A stretch of 64,000 nt of DNA, from contig NZ_LWLE01000009.1 of NCBI RefSeq assembly GCF_001905125.1, forward strand, positions 62,001 to 126,000, read 5' to 3'. The notes beneath the pieces are model-generated. The model saw nothing but the letters and a program-made list of their open reading frames with translations, made no database searches and was not told the DNA's origin. A program made the translations under genes and the position numbers. Of the stretch, positions 8,535-16,106 are shown piece after piece. The stretch's first letter is position 1. Every line of letters starts with the position of its first letter. This stretch comes from Streptomyces sp. TSRI0281. GTDB taxonomy: Bacteria > Actinomycetota > Actinomycetes > Streptomycetales > Streptomycetaceae.

Positions 8535-8695
8535 TCGCCCCAGTCCTCTTCGATCTCCGGCGCGAGCGCGGCCCGTATCGGATCCAGCGTGAGGATCTCC
8601 AATTCGCTGGCGCATTCACCGCATTCCACTATCTCGCCAATCACCGGAGTTCCGGCGGGAACCACCGAGTTCTCGCATTCCGGGCAGGTGACCAT
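8531..8695 (-). CDS. lysW: LysW-type amino-group carrier protein
   Basis: A 54-residue acidic protein. It has two zinc-ribbon pairs, CPEC at 4-7 and CGEC at 25-28, and the diagnostic C-terminus EIEEDWGE. In known LysW proteins the final glutamate is the attachment site for the substrate amino group. It is the first gene of the operon (lysW-X-Y-Z-K-tkN-tkC), with GGGATGGGAA before the ATG. Streptomyces makes lysine by the diaminopimelate route, so a LysW here is expected to serve secondary metabolism, as described for vazabitide A. The gene is small enough to be skipped by many gene finders. Confidence 0.95.
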   Translation of the reverse strand: MVTCPECENSVVPAGTPVIGEIVECGECASELEILTLDPIRAALAPEIEEDWGE

Positions 8696-8780
8696 TTCCC
8701 ATCCCTTTCATCGACCGCCACAAGACACGGGTAAACGTATGGGCCGCGGTGGGCCCCGGTAGGCAGTATCAGCGGCAGTC

Positions 8781-10394
8781 TCAGCCGGCCCGGGCCACCC
8801 TCGCCGGAGCTCGGTCCCGCGCGTACAGGAGCCGCACGAGTTGCAGCGCCGTGAACCGCTCCGGCAGGTGGGCGCCCACCGGCCGCACCAGGCCGTGGAC
8901 CAGCAGCGCGTGCAGGGCGGCAGCCGGATCCGGCACCAGGTGATCGAGGTCCCCGACCGTCCAGTGCGGACGGTCCGCCACCTCAGCCAGCACATGGCGA
9001 CAGCACTCGGCCACGATGTCGACGCTGCGCGCCAGGGAATGCAGCAGGTCCTGGCAGCCGCAGCCCGCCGGGGAGGAGAGGAGAGAGGAGTCCCGACCGG
9101 CTCGGGCCAGCAGGAGCTCAGGCGGATACACCAGGCACCAGCCCGCCGCGTACTCAAGTGCCCTGGGTACACCGTCGAGCCAGCGACACAACCGCACCAC
9201 CGCGTGCGCGTTGTCCTCCCGAAGCCGGAATCCCGGCCGTGACCGGCGCATGTGGGACAGGAACAACGCCACGGACTCGACCTCGCTCAACCGGGCGTAG
9301 TCATAGTCCCGCGCCTCCTCCGGCACGGCCATCGCGGTGAGCGGCAGTACGCGCTCACCCGGCAGGTATCGCGGCGTCAGACCGGTCACCACGACGCGCA
9401 GCCCCGGACAACGCCGAAGCAACTCGCCAACGTCCACCCTGCCGGGACCCGAAGCGTCGCCGCCATCGATCACCAACAGTTCATGCCTTTCACCGATCGC
9501 CCCGACGAGGTCGTCAGTCAGGTCAGCGGCACCCGGAGGCGGCCCGCCGGAACCGGAGCCGGCCGCAGGAATCGCACCGCAGCAGAGGGGGTCCCCGGCC
9601 GACGCGTGCCACCCGACCCGCCAGCCCTTGGCACGCAGCACTTGGGCCGCCTCAAGCACCAGATGCGTTTTCCCGATGCCGCTGATGCCGACCACGCTCA
9701 CCAGGCGGTGACCGTACACAGTCACCTGATCGAGCAAAACCTGCAGCTCCGCTTCGCGGCCCACCAGCGTGCCGGGCGGAGCGGGCGGCTCGGGGGGAGC
9801 GGACGGCGCGGGCAGTTCGAGCGGTGCGACCCGCAGGTCCGCCGGGCTTCCACCGGCGGCGTGCAGTTGCAGGCGCTCGGGATCGCCCAGCCGCAAGGCG
9901 TCGGCAAGCAGCCCCACACTCTCCCGCCGGGGCCGTCGGACCCGTCCGCTCTCCAGGTCCCGGATCGCCCGGACGCTCAACGTCGCGAAGTCCGCCAGTT
10001 GTTGCTGGGTCAGCCCGGACCGGCCCCGATGTCTCTTCAGCAACTCGGCGAAGGAAACTGTTTCGCGGGGCCCCTCCGACGGTGTCGGCACCGGCCGCTG
10101 CCGCGGGCCGCCCACCGCGCATTCACGTAACGAAAGTCCGGTTGCCGCGTTTTTTCCGACGGTATGCGGACTGACGCTCATGTGCCGGTCGATCTCCCCG
10201 CAGGTGTCCCCGCGCGCCATGTGTCCGAGTGCTTCTCTTTCCCGGTCACCGATTTTCCGGACAGCTTTCCGTAGTTTATCGCTCACGGAGTCGGGCGCCC
10301 TTTCTCTGTCTGATTCCTGCGTTCCGGGACCTGTTGGACCACAGGCTCCGGAACTGACCACGGGTCGACTTCCCCGTGCGTACCCGCAGGTCAT
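8781..10394 (-). CDS. STAND/AfsR-like regulator with a degenerate LuxR segment and XRE domain
   Basis: 537 residues from the ATG at 10394, which overlaps the stop of the small peptide gene (ATGA). Residues ~40-90 resemble the LuxR regulator at 14720 (DREREALGHMARG, VSPHTV), but the second half of that HTH is missing. An XRE HTH follows (FAELLKRHRGRSGLTQQQL, about 140-200), then a proline-rich linker and an NTPase domain with Walker A GISGIGKTH. The protein ends without an obvious TPR array, so it is short for an AfsR-like STAND protein. A GTG at 10286 is an alternative start that would drop the N-terminal extension. Likely transcriptional regulator of the adjacent natural-product genes (inference). 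The LuxR-XRE join looks like a recombination product. Confidence 0.72.
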   Translation of the reverse strand: MTCGYARGSRPVVSSGACGPTGPGTQESDRERAPDSVSDKLRKAVRKIGDREREALGHMARGDTCGEIDRHMSVSPHTVGKNAATGLSLRECAVGGPRQRPVPTPSEGPRETVSFAELLKRHRGRSGLTQQQLADFATLSVRAIRDLESGRVRRPRRESVGLLADALRLGDPERLQLHAAGGSPADLRVAPLELPAPSAPPEPPAPPGTLVGREAELQVLLDQVTVYGHRLVSVVGISGIGKTHLVLEAAQVLRAKGWRVGWHASAGDPLCCGAIPAAGSGSGGPPPGAADLTDDLVGAIGERHELLVIDGGDASGPGRVDVGELLRRCPGLRVVVTGLTPRYLPGERVLPLTAMAVPEEARDYDYARLSEVESVALFLSHMRRSRPGFRLREDNAHAVVRLCRWLDGVPRALEYAAGWCLVYPPELLLARAGRDSSLLSSPAGCGCQDLLHSLARSVDIVAECCRHVLAEVADRPHWTVGDLDHLVPDPAAALHALLVHGLVRPVGAHLPERFTALQLVRLLYARDRAPARVARAG

Positions 10395-10775
10395 CCCGCG
10401 ACAAGACCCCAACCGCTGTCGTTGCCGGGCGCGACGGAGGACGTCGCCAGGATGTCGGCGCTGCCGGTCTCGGCGGCAGCGGTACCGGCGACGGTGCCGA
10501 TCATCAGCGCGCAGAGAACAGTCACCACGAACACGCGGGCAGACTTCATGATTTCTCCCAGAATTCAGAGTGGGGAATGTTTGAAAGGTCCCGTCCGGTG
10601 TTGTCCGGCCGTTTCCCTTCTGCTCTTCCAGGATGGTGGGCGCCCGTCCCGGAATCCACAGACCGAACCATTCACCAAGTTCTCCGGCACCAAAGCGGGG
10701 GGTGGACGAAAAGCCCACGGGGCTGCAATCGACGGCAATACGGACGGATGCGGCTGTCCGAAGTCCTACCGCGAC
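10195..10775. repeat. Duplicated peptide-regulator module, copy A (partner 14860-15460)
   Basis: This stretch aligns with 14860-15460 in the same orientation at roughly 85-90 percent identity by eye: upstream leader, 52-codon peptide gene, overlap and the first part of the regulator. In copy A the similarity stops inside the LuxR HTH (after VSPHTV) on one side and at the left end of the IS3-like element (about 10780) on the other. Confidence 0.8.
10391..10549 (-). CDS. Small secreted peptide, copy A
   Basis: 52 residues: MKSARV, a hydrophobic core (FVVTVLCALMIGTVAG) and a TAAA|ETGS signal-peptidase-like site, giving a predicted ~26-residue mature peptide that ends GNDSGWGLVAG. GGGAGAAATC precedes the ATG. 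Its stop overlaps the start of the downstream regulator. It is nearly identical to the peptide at 15079-15237, and substitutions between the copies are few and conservative, which argues that both are real genes. An exported signalling or accessory peptide sensed through the linked regulator is a reasonable hypothesis, but no function is known to me. It has no cysteines in the mature part and no recognisable RiPP leader. Confidence 0.7.
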   Translation of the reverse strand: MKSARVFVVTVLCALMIGTVAGTAAAETGSADILATSSVAPGNDSGWGLVAG

Positions 10776-10779
10776 GGGG

Positions 10780-11545
10780 GCTTGACCCCTGATCCTGGAC
10801 ACACGAGACACTGGATTCCGAGGATCTGAGAACGGACATCTCGTGGTCACGAAGAACCATCCGTCGCAGTTCAAGGCGGACGCGGCCGCGCTGTACCAGT
10901 CGCTGCCCGAGGCGACGACCCCTCAGGTCGCCGCCGATCTGGGGATCAACCCCGAGACCCTGCGCAACTGGGTCCGGGCAGCTGGTGCGAGCCGGCCCCG
11001 GGAACGCCGGACGGAAGCACCCGGCGAGCCGCCCACGCCGCTGGAAGCGGAGAACGCAGCCCTGCGCAGAAAGGTCCGCGAGCTGGAGGAAGAACGCGAG
11101 ATCCTCCGGAAGGCGGCGAAGTATTCCCGGGGGAGACGCGCTGGTGAACCGCTTCCAATTCGTCGCCGACCACCACCGCTACGGCGTGAAGCGGCCGTGC
11201 ACCATGCTCGGCATCGCCCGCTCCAGCTTCTCCTACTGGCGTGCCACGGCCGCGGACCGGGCCGTCCGGCAGACGGCCGACGCCCGGCTCGCCGAACGAA
11301 TACGGGCCGTGCACCGCGAGTCCGACGGCACCTACGGCGTCCCGAGGTTCACCGCCGAGCTCCGCGAGACGGGCGAGCGCGTCAACCACAAGCGCCTGAA
11401 CCACAAGCGCGTCGCCCGCGTGATGCGGAACTCGGACTCGCCGGCCTTCGCCTGCGCAAGAAGCACCGCACCACGATCCCGGACCCGGCCGCCCCGGACC
11501 ATCAAGATCCAAGTGTCTCTGGTGTCCAAAACCCAGGGTCAGGGC
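10780..11545 (+). mobile_element. IS3-family element, internally deleted, both ends present
   Basis: The left end (about 10780-10820, containing CCTGGACACACGAGACACTGG) and right end (about 11499-11545, reverse complement containing TTTTGGACACCAGAGACACTTGG) are imperfect inverted repeats. The element is only ~0.77 kb, whereas intact IS3-family elements are ~1.2-1.5 kb. It keeps orfA and the start of orfB but has lost the DDE core, so it cannot move by itself but could be mobilised in trans. Confidence 0.65.
10843..11500 (+). pseudogene. IS3-family transposase OrfA/OrfB remnant
   Basis: OrfA starts at a GTG (MVTKNHPSQFKADAAALY), has the HTH ...VAADLGINPETLRNWVRAA and a leucine-zipper-like segment ending EILRKAAKY. 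The usual end of OrfA (FAGET-type) is disrupted (KYSRGRR). OrfB begins in another frame (VNRFQFVADHHRYGVKRPC, ESDGTYGVPRFTAEL) and continues to RVARVMR, shifts frame (AGLRLRKKHRTTIPDPAAP) and stops at the element's right end before any DDE residue. Confidence 0.75.
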
Positions 11546-11589
11546 CCTGGCGTGGAATGGATAAGGTTCTGGGCCGGGCAGGCGTCGGG

Positions 11590-12370
11590 CATGGTGCGGC
11601 GTCATGAACCGACCGATGCGCAGTGGCGGGTGATCGAGCCCTTGCTGCCGGCCGGCGGATCCCGGCCGGGCTGCAGATCGGGGCCGATGCCGGCGATCCC
11701 GACGGCGCTCCGGCCCGCGAGCTGAAGCGGGAGTGGGCGGTCGACATCGACTCCACCTCCTGCCGGGCTCACCAGCACCCGGCCGGGGCCCGGCACCTGC
11801 CGGGTGCCCCGGGACTTCCCGAAAAGGGGGGCGGGGCCCCTGTGGAGGCCGATGGGCGGGAGGCGCTGGGACGCTCACGGGGCGGACTGACCACCAAGGT
11901 CCATCTGCCGGCCGACGACCGGGCCCGCCCGCTGACCTGGCTCACCTCGCCGGGCCGGCGGGGCGACAGCCCCATGCTCCTGCCGGTGCTGGAGACGCTG
12001 CGCGTTCCTCGCCGCGGGCCCGGCCGCCCACGCCGACGCCCGGATCCCCTGCGCGGAGACAAGGCGCACTCCAGCCGCAGCAACCGCGCCCACCCGCGCC
12101 GACGGCGTATCAAGGCGACCATCGCCGAGCCGGACGACCAGCGGGCCAACCGCCGGCACCGCGGCCGGGCCGGCGGCCGTCCACCCGCCTTCGACAAGGC
12201 CCAGTACCGACGGCCCAGCGTGGTCGAGCGCTGCGTCAGCAAAGGGAAACAGTTCCGGTCGGTGGCCAGCCACTACGACAAACGCGGCTACATCTTCAAC
12301 GGCACCCTCACCGTCACCACGATCGTCATCTGGCTCCGAGACACGTCCAAGAGCCATCAAGAACGACCTA
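11590..12370 (+). pseudogene. IS5-family transposase remnant
   Basis: The N-terminus RRHEPTDAQWRVIEPLLP is typical of IS5-group transposases. After an internal deletion and frameshift (around 11660-11700) it resumes as VDIDSTSCRAHQHPAGA (the first catalytic Asp region), GGLTTKVHLPADDRARPL and, after further frame changes, the C-terminal RGYIFNGTLTVTTIVIWLRD. Immediately downstream of the IS3 derivative, suggesting nested insertion. Confidence 0.75.
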
Positions 12371-12400
12371 CCGGGGACTCGTGCGAGCCCCGGGCCCCGG

Positions 12401-12887
12401 GTCGGCCCCGGAAAAGGGCCGGACCGGGGCCGCGCGTGGTCCGCGGCGGCGGCAACGGTGCCTCCTCCCCTGCACGGGGCAGGAGGAAGGAGTGCTTTCG
12501 CAGGGCGAATTCAGGACCGAAGTGACCCGACCAGCGTGCCGGAGCAACCGATTCCCCGGCTTACGGCTCTCTAGAGGCAGAGAAGCTGACAGCCCACCGG
12601 AGACTCGATCACCGCCATGAGCAGAACCAGTCAACCCATCCTGCCCTCCTCGGACCGGCCTTGCAGGGCAGCGCTCAACTCGCCGTCCTGCAAGGCCTGG
12701 TCGACCCGGCGTCCGCCAGCCACAAGATTCCCAGCAATGAACCTGCTCCCGCGGTCGCCTGTCCCGTACGAAGCGATCCGCAGCACGTGCGGGCAACCGG
12801 TCGGCGGCCCGTACGTGGCAGCCGGGAGTCGTTGAGTGCGATGAGGGTGCGGCACGTGTCCATGTGGGTATCAGGAGCGGAGAACTG
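12401..12887. other. Intergenic region, no convincing gene; 11-bp inverted repeat
   Basis: No frame here has consistent third-position GC or a recognisable protein. One feature stands out: GGCCTTGCAGG at 12657-12667 is exactly mirrored by CCTGCAAGGCC at 12687-12697 with a 19-base loop. This could be a terminator for the IS remnant or an operator for the regulator at 12888. Confidence 0.4.
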
Positions 12888-13940
12888 ATGGTGGATCAGC
12901 AGATCGATGACAACGTTTTCACCGTGGGAGACACACTCAGCGCCGAGGAAGTGGCCGTCTACCGCCGGCTGGCTCTGCACGGTCGGTTGGACCCGGCCCT
13001 GTTGGCCGAGGAGACGGGGGTCGACGAGACCGCGGTGAGCGGTGCGGTGGACCACCTCGTCCGGATCGGCCTGGTGCACAGAGGCGGGGAGGGCGACGAC
13101 CGCCTCTGGGCTGTCGACCCGGACCTCGTCGCGGCCGTGGCCACCGCATCGGTGGAGCGGACCATCGCGGAACAGCAGACGCAACTGCGCCTCTTCCGCG
13201 ACCAGTTCGCCCAGTTGGCCGCCGACTACAACGAGGGGAGGCACGGTGTCTCCACGGACCTGGAGACCATTCCCGGGCTCACCAATGTGCGGGCCGCGCT
13301 GAACCGGGCGGCCGAGCAGTGCCGCGAGGACATGGTCACCGTGCAGCCCGGCGGCACCCGCCCGCCCGAGGTGCTCCAGGACGCACTGCTCCGGGACAGC
13401 CAGATGCTCGCTCGGGGGGTGCGGATGCGGACGGTGTACCACCACACCGCCCGGTTCAACAGCCCCAGCCAGGCGTACGTGGCCACGGTGAGCGCGCTGG
13501 GCGGCGAGTACCGGACCGCCCACCAGCTCGTCGGCCGGATGATCATCTTCGACCGGGAACTCGCGTTCATGACCAACCGCAACGACCGGCTGGGCGCGGT
13601 GGTGATCCGGGAGCCGTCGGTCGTGCACTTCCTGTACGAGCTGTTCGAGCAGGTGTGGTCGCAGGCCCAGCCGTTCTCCGACGCGGCCACCGACGGCCTG
13701 GAGGCGGTCGCCAAGGATCTGGACCGCACCATCCTGCGACTGCTGGCGACAGGACTGAAGGACGAGACGATCGCGCGGCGGCTCGGCATGTCCTTACGCA
13801 CCACCCGCAAACACATAGGCGACATGATGCAGGCTCTCGGTGCCGAGAGCCGTTTCCAGGCCGGCGTCGCGGTGGCCGCGAGGGGGCTGCTGAACGACGA
13901 CGGAGAGCCGGACGCGGCACCCACGACAGCCCTGACCTGA
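12888..13940 (+). CDS. TrmB-like/LuxR-type transcriptional regulator
   Basis: 350 residues. The N-terminal ~70 residues form a winged-helix of the TrmB-like type (SAEEVAVYRRLALHGRLDPA...EETGVDETAVSGAVDHLV). The centre resembles the PLD-like/sensor region of this Streptomyces family (MRTVYHHTARFNS). The last ~65 residues are a LuxR HTH (LLATGLKDETIARRLGMSLRTTRKHI). ATG 12888 is chosen for its AGGAGCGGAG ribosome-binding site; the in-frame upstream start at 12864 lacks one. Regulators of this architecture are common in Streptomyces natural-product clusters. Its target is unknown; the carrier-protein locus and the flanking minus-strand genes are candidates. Confidence 0.85.
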   Translation: MVDQQIDDNVFTVGDTLSAEEVAVYRRLALHGRLDPALLAEETGVDETAVSGAVDHLVRIGLVHRGGEGDDRLWAVDPDLVAAVATASVERTIAEQQTQLRLFRDQFAQLAADYNEGRHGVSTDLETIPGLTNVRAALNRAAEQCREDMVTVQPGGTRPPEVLQDALLRDSQMLARGVRMRTVYHHTARFNSPSQAYVATVSALGGEYRTAHQLVGRMIIFDRELAFMTNRNDRLGAVVIREPSVVHFLYELFEQVWSQAQPFSDAATDGLEAVAKDLDRTILRLLATGLKDETIARRLGMSLRTTRKHIGDMMQALGAESRFQAGVAVAARGLLNDDGEPDAAPTTALT

Positions 13941-13969
13941 TCCGGGCGGCCGCCCGGGGGCGCACGCCG

Positions 13970-14455
13970 TCAGCCCGGGCCCTCCAGGTGGAGTTCGAGC
14001 AGTGTGGTCGGGGCGTGGATCTCCGACAGCCGGTAGGTGTGGTCCTGGGGCATGAAGAGAGTGCTGCCGGAACGCAGCCGCATGCCCAGCGGGTGCAAGG
14101 GGCCAGGTGCCGGGTCCTCACCGACACGCGACAGAACGCAGCGGCAGGCTCCTTCCAGGACCGTGACCGTGGACTCGGCACCGTTCGGCGCACTCTCCAC
14201 GACGGGGGAGTCCGCCGACAGGAAGCGGAAGCAGGGGCGCACCCGCAGTTGCAGCCTGCGGCCCAGCTCGGCCGCCAGTTCCTCCGTGCCCGGTCCGCCC
14301 GGCACGGAGAGATCGGCGCCCGGTTCCGGACGGGCCGGGCGGGGCAGCTCCAGCAGGGCCGGCAAGGTCGTCGGATCCTCGGGCCACAGCAGGGCGGGCC
14401 CTCGGCCGCCGTTGGCCGCCACGCACAGAACCAGCTCTTCGACGAAGGACCGCAT
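13970..14455 (-). CDS. Hypothetical protein with cupin-like C-terminus
   Basis: 161 residues from ATG 14455; an in-frame GTG at 14485 is an alternative start. I do not recognise the family. The second half (VTVLEGACRCVLSR ... LRSGSTLFMPQDHTYRLSEI) alternates short beta strands and turns with the spacing of a cupin barrel (gain-of-signal strand, then a GSTLFMPQDH-like motif and a C-terminal strand). The first half is helical (FVEELVLCVAAN). It is convergent with the TrmB-LuxR gene, 29 bp apart. A metabolite-binding or sensor role is possible but not shown. Confidence 0.55.
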   Translation of the reverse strand: MRSFVEELVLCVAANGGRGPALLWPEDPTTLPALLELPRPARPEPGADLSVPGGPGTEELAAELGRRLQLRVRPCFRFLSADSPVVESAPNGAESTVTVLEGACRCVLSRVGEDPAPGPLHPLGMRLRSGSTLFMPQDHTYRLSEIHAPTTLLELHLEGPG

Positions 14456-14463
14456 CGGCTGGC

Positions 14464-14547
14464 TCAGAACTCGCCGTCCAGGCACAGCTCTCCGATCTCA
14501 CCGCAAGTCCGGGCGATGCGGGATGAATAAGGCGTGTAGGGCGCCAC
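14464..14547 (-). CDS. Possible very small ORF upstream of the cupin-like gene
   Basis: A GTG-initiated 27-codon frame reading VAPYTPYSSRIARTCGEIGE and ending LCLDGEF, with two cysteines and mostly G/C third positions. It ends 8 bp before the ATG of the cupin-like gene, so it could be a leader peptide. There is no good ribosome-binding site before the GTG. Low confidence. Confidence 0.18.
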   Translation of the reverse strand: MAPYTPYSSRIARTCGEIGELCLDGEF

Positions 14548-14719
14548 GACGCCCGGACACACTGAGGGAAAAGGGGAGGAACTACCTGAGCACCGCTGCG
14601 GCGCAGTGAGGATTCTGCCGCAGGGACGCCGGTCCCGACAGTCACGTGTTCGCGCGCCATCCGGCGCCCGCGGCAACGACTCGGCACTCGATCCTGAGTT
14701 CGGTCGGACCTGGATCCGG

Positions 14720-15082
14720 TCAGACCTGAGTCCGGTCGGGAGGCTTCGGCGTCGTCAGTAGCCCCTCGACCGACAGAGCCAGCAGCAACAGATGCGTTCG
14801 GTTCCGGGCTCCGGTTTTCGCGCGTATCCGGCGTATGTAGGTGTCGACGGTATGCGGACTGACATCCATGCGCCGGGCGATCTCCCCGTAGGTGGCTCCG
14901 CGCACGATATGCCCGAGCACTTCTCTTTCCCGGTCACTGACTTTACGGACAACTTCCCGCATTCCATCGATGAAGGAGTCGAGCGTTCTCTCTCCGCATG
15001 ATTCCTGCATTCCGGGATCTGATGGACCACAGGTTCCGGAACTCACCACGGGCCGGCTTCTTCCCACGTACCCACAGGTCAT
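14720..15082 (-). CDS. LuxR-type HTH regulator paired with secreted peptide B
   Basis: 120 residues from the ATG at 15082, which overlaps the peptide stop (ATGA). The C-terminal ~65 residues are a complete LuxR/GerE HTH (VSDREREVLGHIVRG, YGEIARRMDVSPHTVDTYI, RRIRAKTGARNRTHLL). The N-terminal ~45 residues (GYVGRSRPVVSSGTCGPSDP) have no known domain and no response-regulator receiver. The same layout in copy A (10.4 kb) supports the start. It may respond to the co-translated peptide or simply be an orphan LuxR regulator. Confidence 0.75.
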   Translation of the reverse strand: MTCGYVGRSRPVVSSGTCGPSDPGMQESCGERTLDSFIDGMREVVRKVSDREREVLGHIVRGATYGEIARRMDVSPHTVDTYIRRIRAKTGARNRTHLLLLALSVEGLLTTPKPPDRTQV

Positions 15083-15460
15083 GCCGGGATAAGACCCCAA
15101 CCGCTGTCGTTGCCGGGCGCGGCGGAGGACGTTGCCACGATGTCGGCGCTGCCGGTCTCGGCGACAGCGGTACCGGCGACGGTGCCGATCATCAGCGCGC
15201 AGAGAACAGTGACCACGAACACGCGGGCAGACTTCATGACTTCTCCCAGAATTCAGAGTGATGAATGTGTGAAAAGTCCCGTCCGGCGTTGTCCGGCCGT
15301 TCCCCTTCCGCTGTTCCAGGATGGTGGGCGCCCGTCCCGGAATCCACAGACGGAACCATTCACCAAGTTCCCCGGCACCAAAGCGGGGGGTGAACGAAAC
15401 GCCCCCGCGGTATCAAATAACGGCAATACGGATGGTCATGGCTGCCCGGAGCCCTGCCGC
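14860..15460. repeat. Duplicated peptide-regulator module, copy B (partner 10195-10775)
   Basis: Same order and orientation as copy A. The shared upstream leader (about 15238-15440) is nearly as conserved as the coding part, with the same CCAGGATGGTGGGCGCCCGT block, which suggests conserved promoter or regulator-binding sequence. Copy B keeps a full LuxR HTH and is probably the functional one. Confidence 0.8.
15079..15237 (-). CDS. Small secreted peptide, copy B
   Basis: 52 residues and the intact-module counterpart of the peptide at 10391-10549. Signal peptide with hydrophobic core, TAVA|ETGS cleavage site, and a ~26-residue mature part sharing ETGSADI, ATSS and APGNDSGWGL with copy A; it ends IPA. 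Strong ribosome-binding site (GGGAGAAGTC). The stop codon overlaps the LuxR gene start. Conservation of the mature sequence and of the cleavage site between two diverged copies is the main evidence that it is translated. Confidence 0.72.
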   Translation of the reverse strand: MKSARVFVVTVLCALMIGTVAGTAVAETGSADIVATSSAAPGNDSGWGLIPA

Positions 15461-15574
15461 TGCGGATACCGGCGGCGTGTGGGCCGAAGGCGTCCCTCAA
15501 CTCATCCGATGCGCCGAGAGACGCCTTCAGCCGTCGGCAGGTGCCGATCACGACAGCCCGGACGCGGCAACGCC

Positions 15575-15815
15575 TCAGCCCCGGCTCACCGAAAGCTCCT
15601 GGAACATCTCCCGGAGTTTCGCCCGGTCGATCTTCCCGTTCCGCGTCGACGGGAGAGCCTCCAGTTCAATCGGGAGCTCCTCCATTTCAATGAAGTGCCG
15701 GGGGACCATGAACCGGGGCAGACGGGAGGCAGACGGGAGGCACACGCACGGAACAGGTCGTCCCGATCGACCTCCGCGCCGGTCGCACGGGTGTAGTACC
15801 CCGCCGGCTGTGTGG
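15575..15815 (-). pseudogene. C-terminal fragment of an adenylation domain
   Basis: On the minus strand the sequence reads YYTRATGAEVDRDDL, then RLPRFMVPRHFIEMEELPIE, then STRNGKIDRAKLREMF and a stop at 15575. NGKID is the A10 motif of adenylate-forming enzymes (NRPS adenylation domains, acyl-AMP ligases). The two halves are put out of frame by an exact 11-bp tandem duplication (15719-15729 and 15730-15740). The upstream part is lost at the junction with an IS3 fragment near 15815. It is the remains of a larger biosynthetic gene, perhaps once part of the cluster to the left. Confidence 0.75.
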
Positions 15816-15829
15816 ACGCGGCAACCTCG

Positions 15830-16024
15830 TCACCACCGGGCCCGGCCGGCGGCCGGCGGCGCGGAGTGGCCGCCGGGACGGCGCCCGTCCGCGGCCCGGA
15901 TCCAGTTCCGCAGCGTCTCGGCGTTCACCCCGAGATCACCGGCGACGGACTTGATCGTCGCTTCCGGCCTCGACCGGTACAACATGACCGCATCCGCCTT
16001 GAACCCGGCGGGGTAGTGCTTCAT
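15830..16024 (-). pseudogene. IS3-family OrfA fragment
   Basis: Starts MKHYPAGFKADAVMLYRSRP with the HTH VAGDLGVNAETLRNWIRAAD, then ends at the adenylation-domain junction. Upstream at about 16050-16100 lies the same kind of terminal repeat seen in the 10.8-kb element (CATCAAGATCCAGGTCTCTCC), so this is the left end of a second IS3-family copy. Confidence 0.7.
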
Positions 16025-16106
16025 CCCCACGGAGACTCCGTTCTCCTGGACCATCAAGATCCAGGTCTCTCCGGTGTCCAGACTCCGGGGTCAAGGCCCG
16101 TCCCGG

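Noticed and set aside
4747..8695. Arginine biosynthesis operon (argB/argC/argE-like)
   Set aside because: LysW and LysX are present, argJ/argD/argR are not, and the set is coupled to transketolase genes; carrier-protein chemistry explains all genes.
10391..10549. RiPP (lanthipeptide or lasso) precursor interpretation of the 52-residue peptides
   Set aside because: They have a Sec-type signal peptide rather than a RiPP leader, no Cys in the mature part, and no modifying enzyme gene nearby.
12631..12855. Minus-strand 74-codon frame with a protein-like end (QALQDGELSAALQGR)
   Set aside because: Third-position base use is mixed, there is no ribosome-binding site, and it spans an inverted repeat; not supported as a gene.
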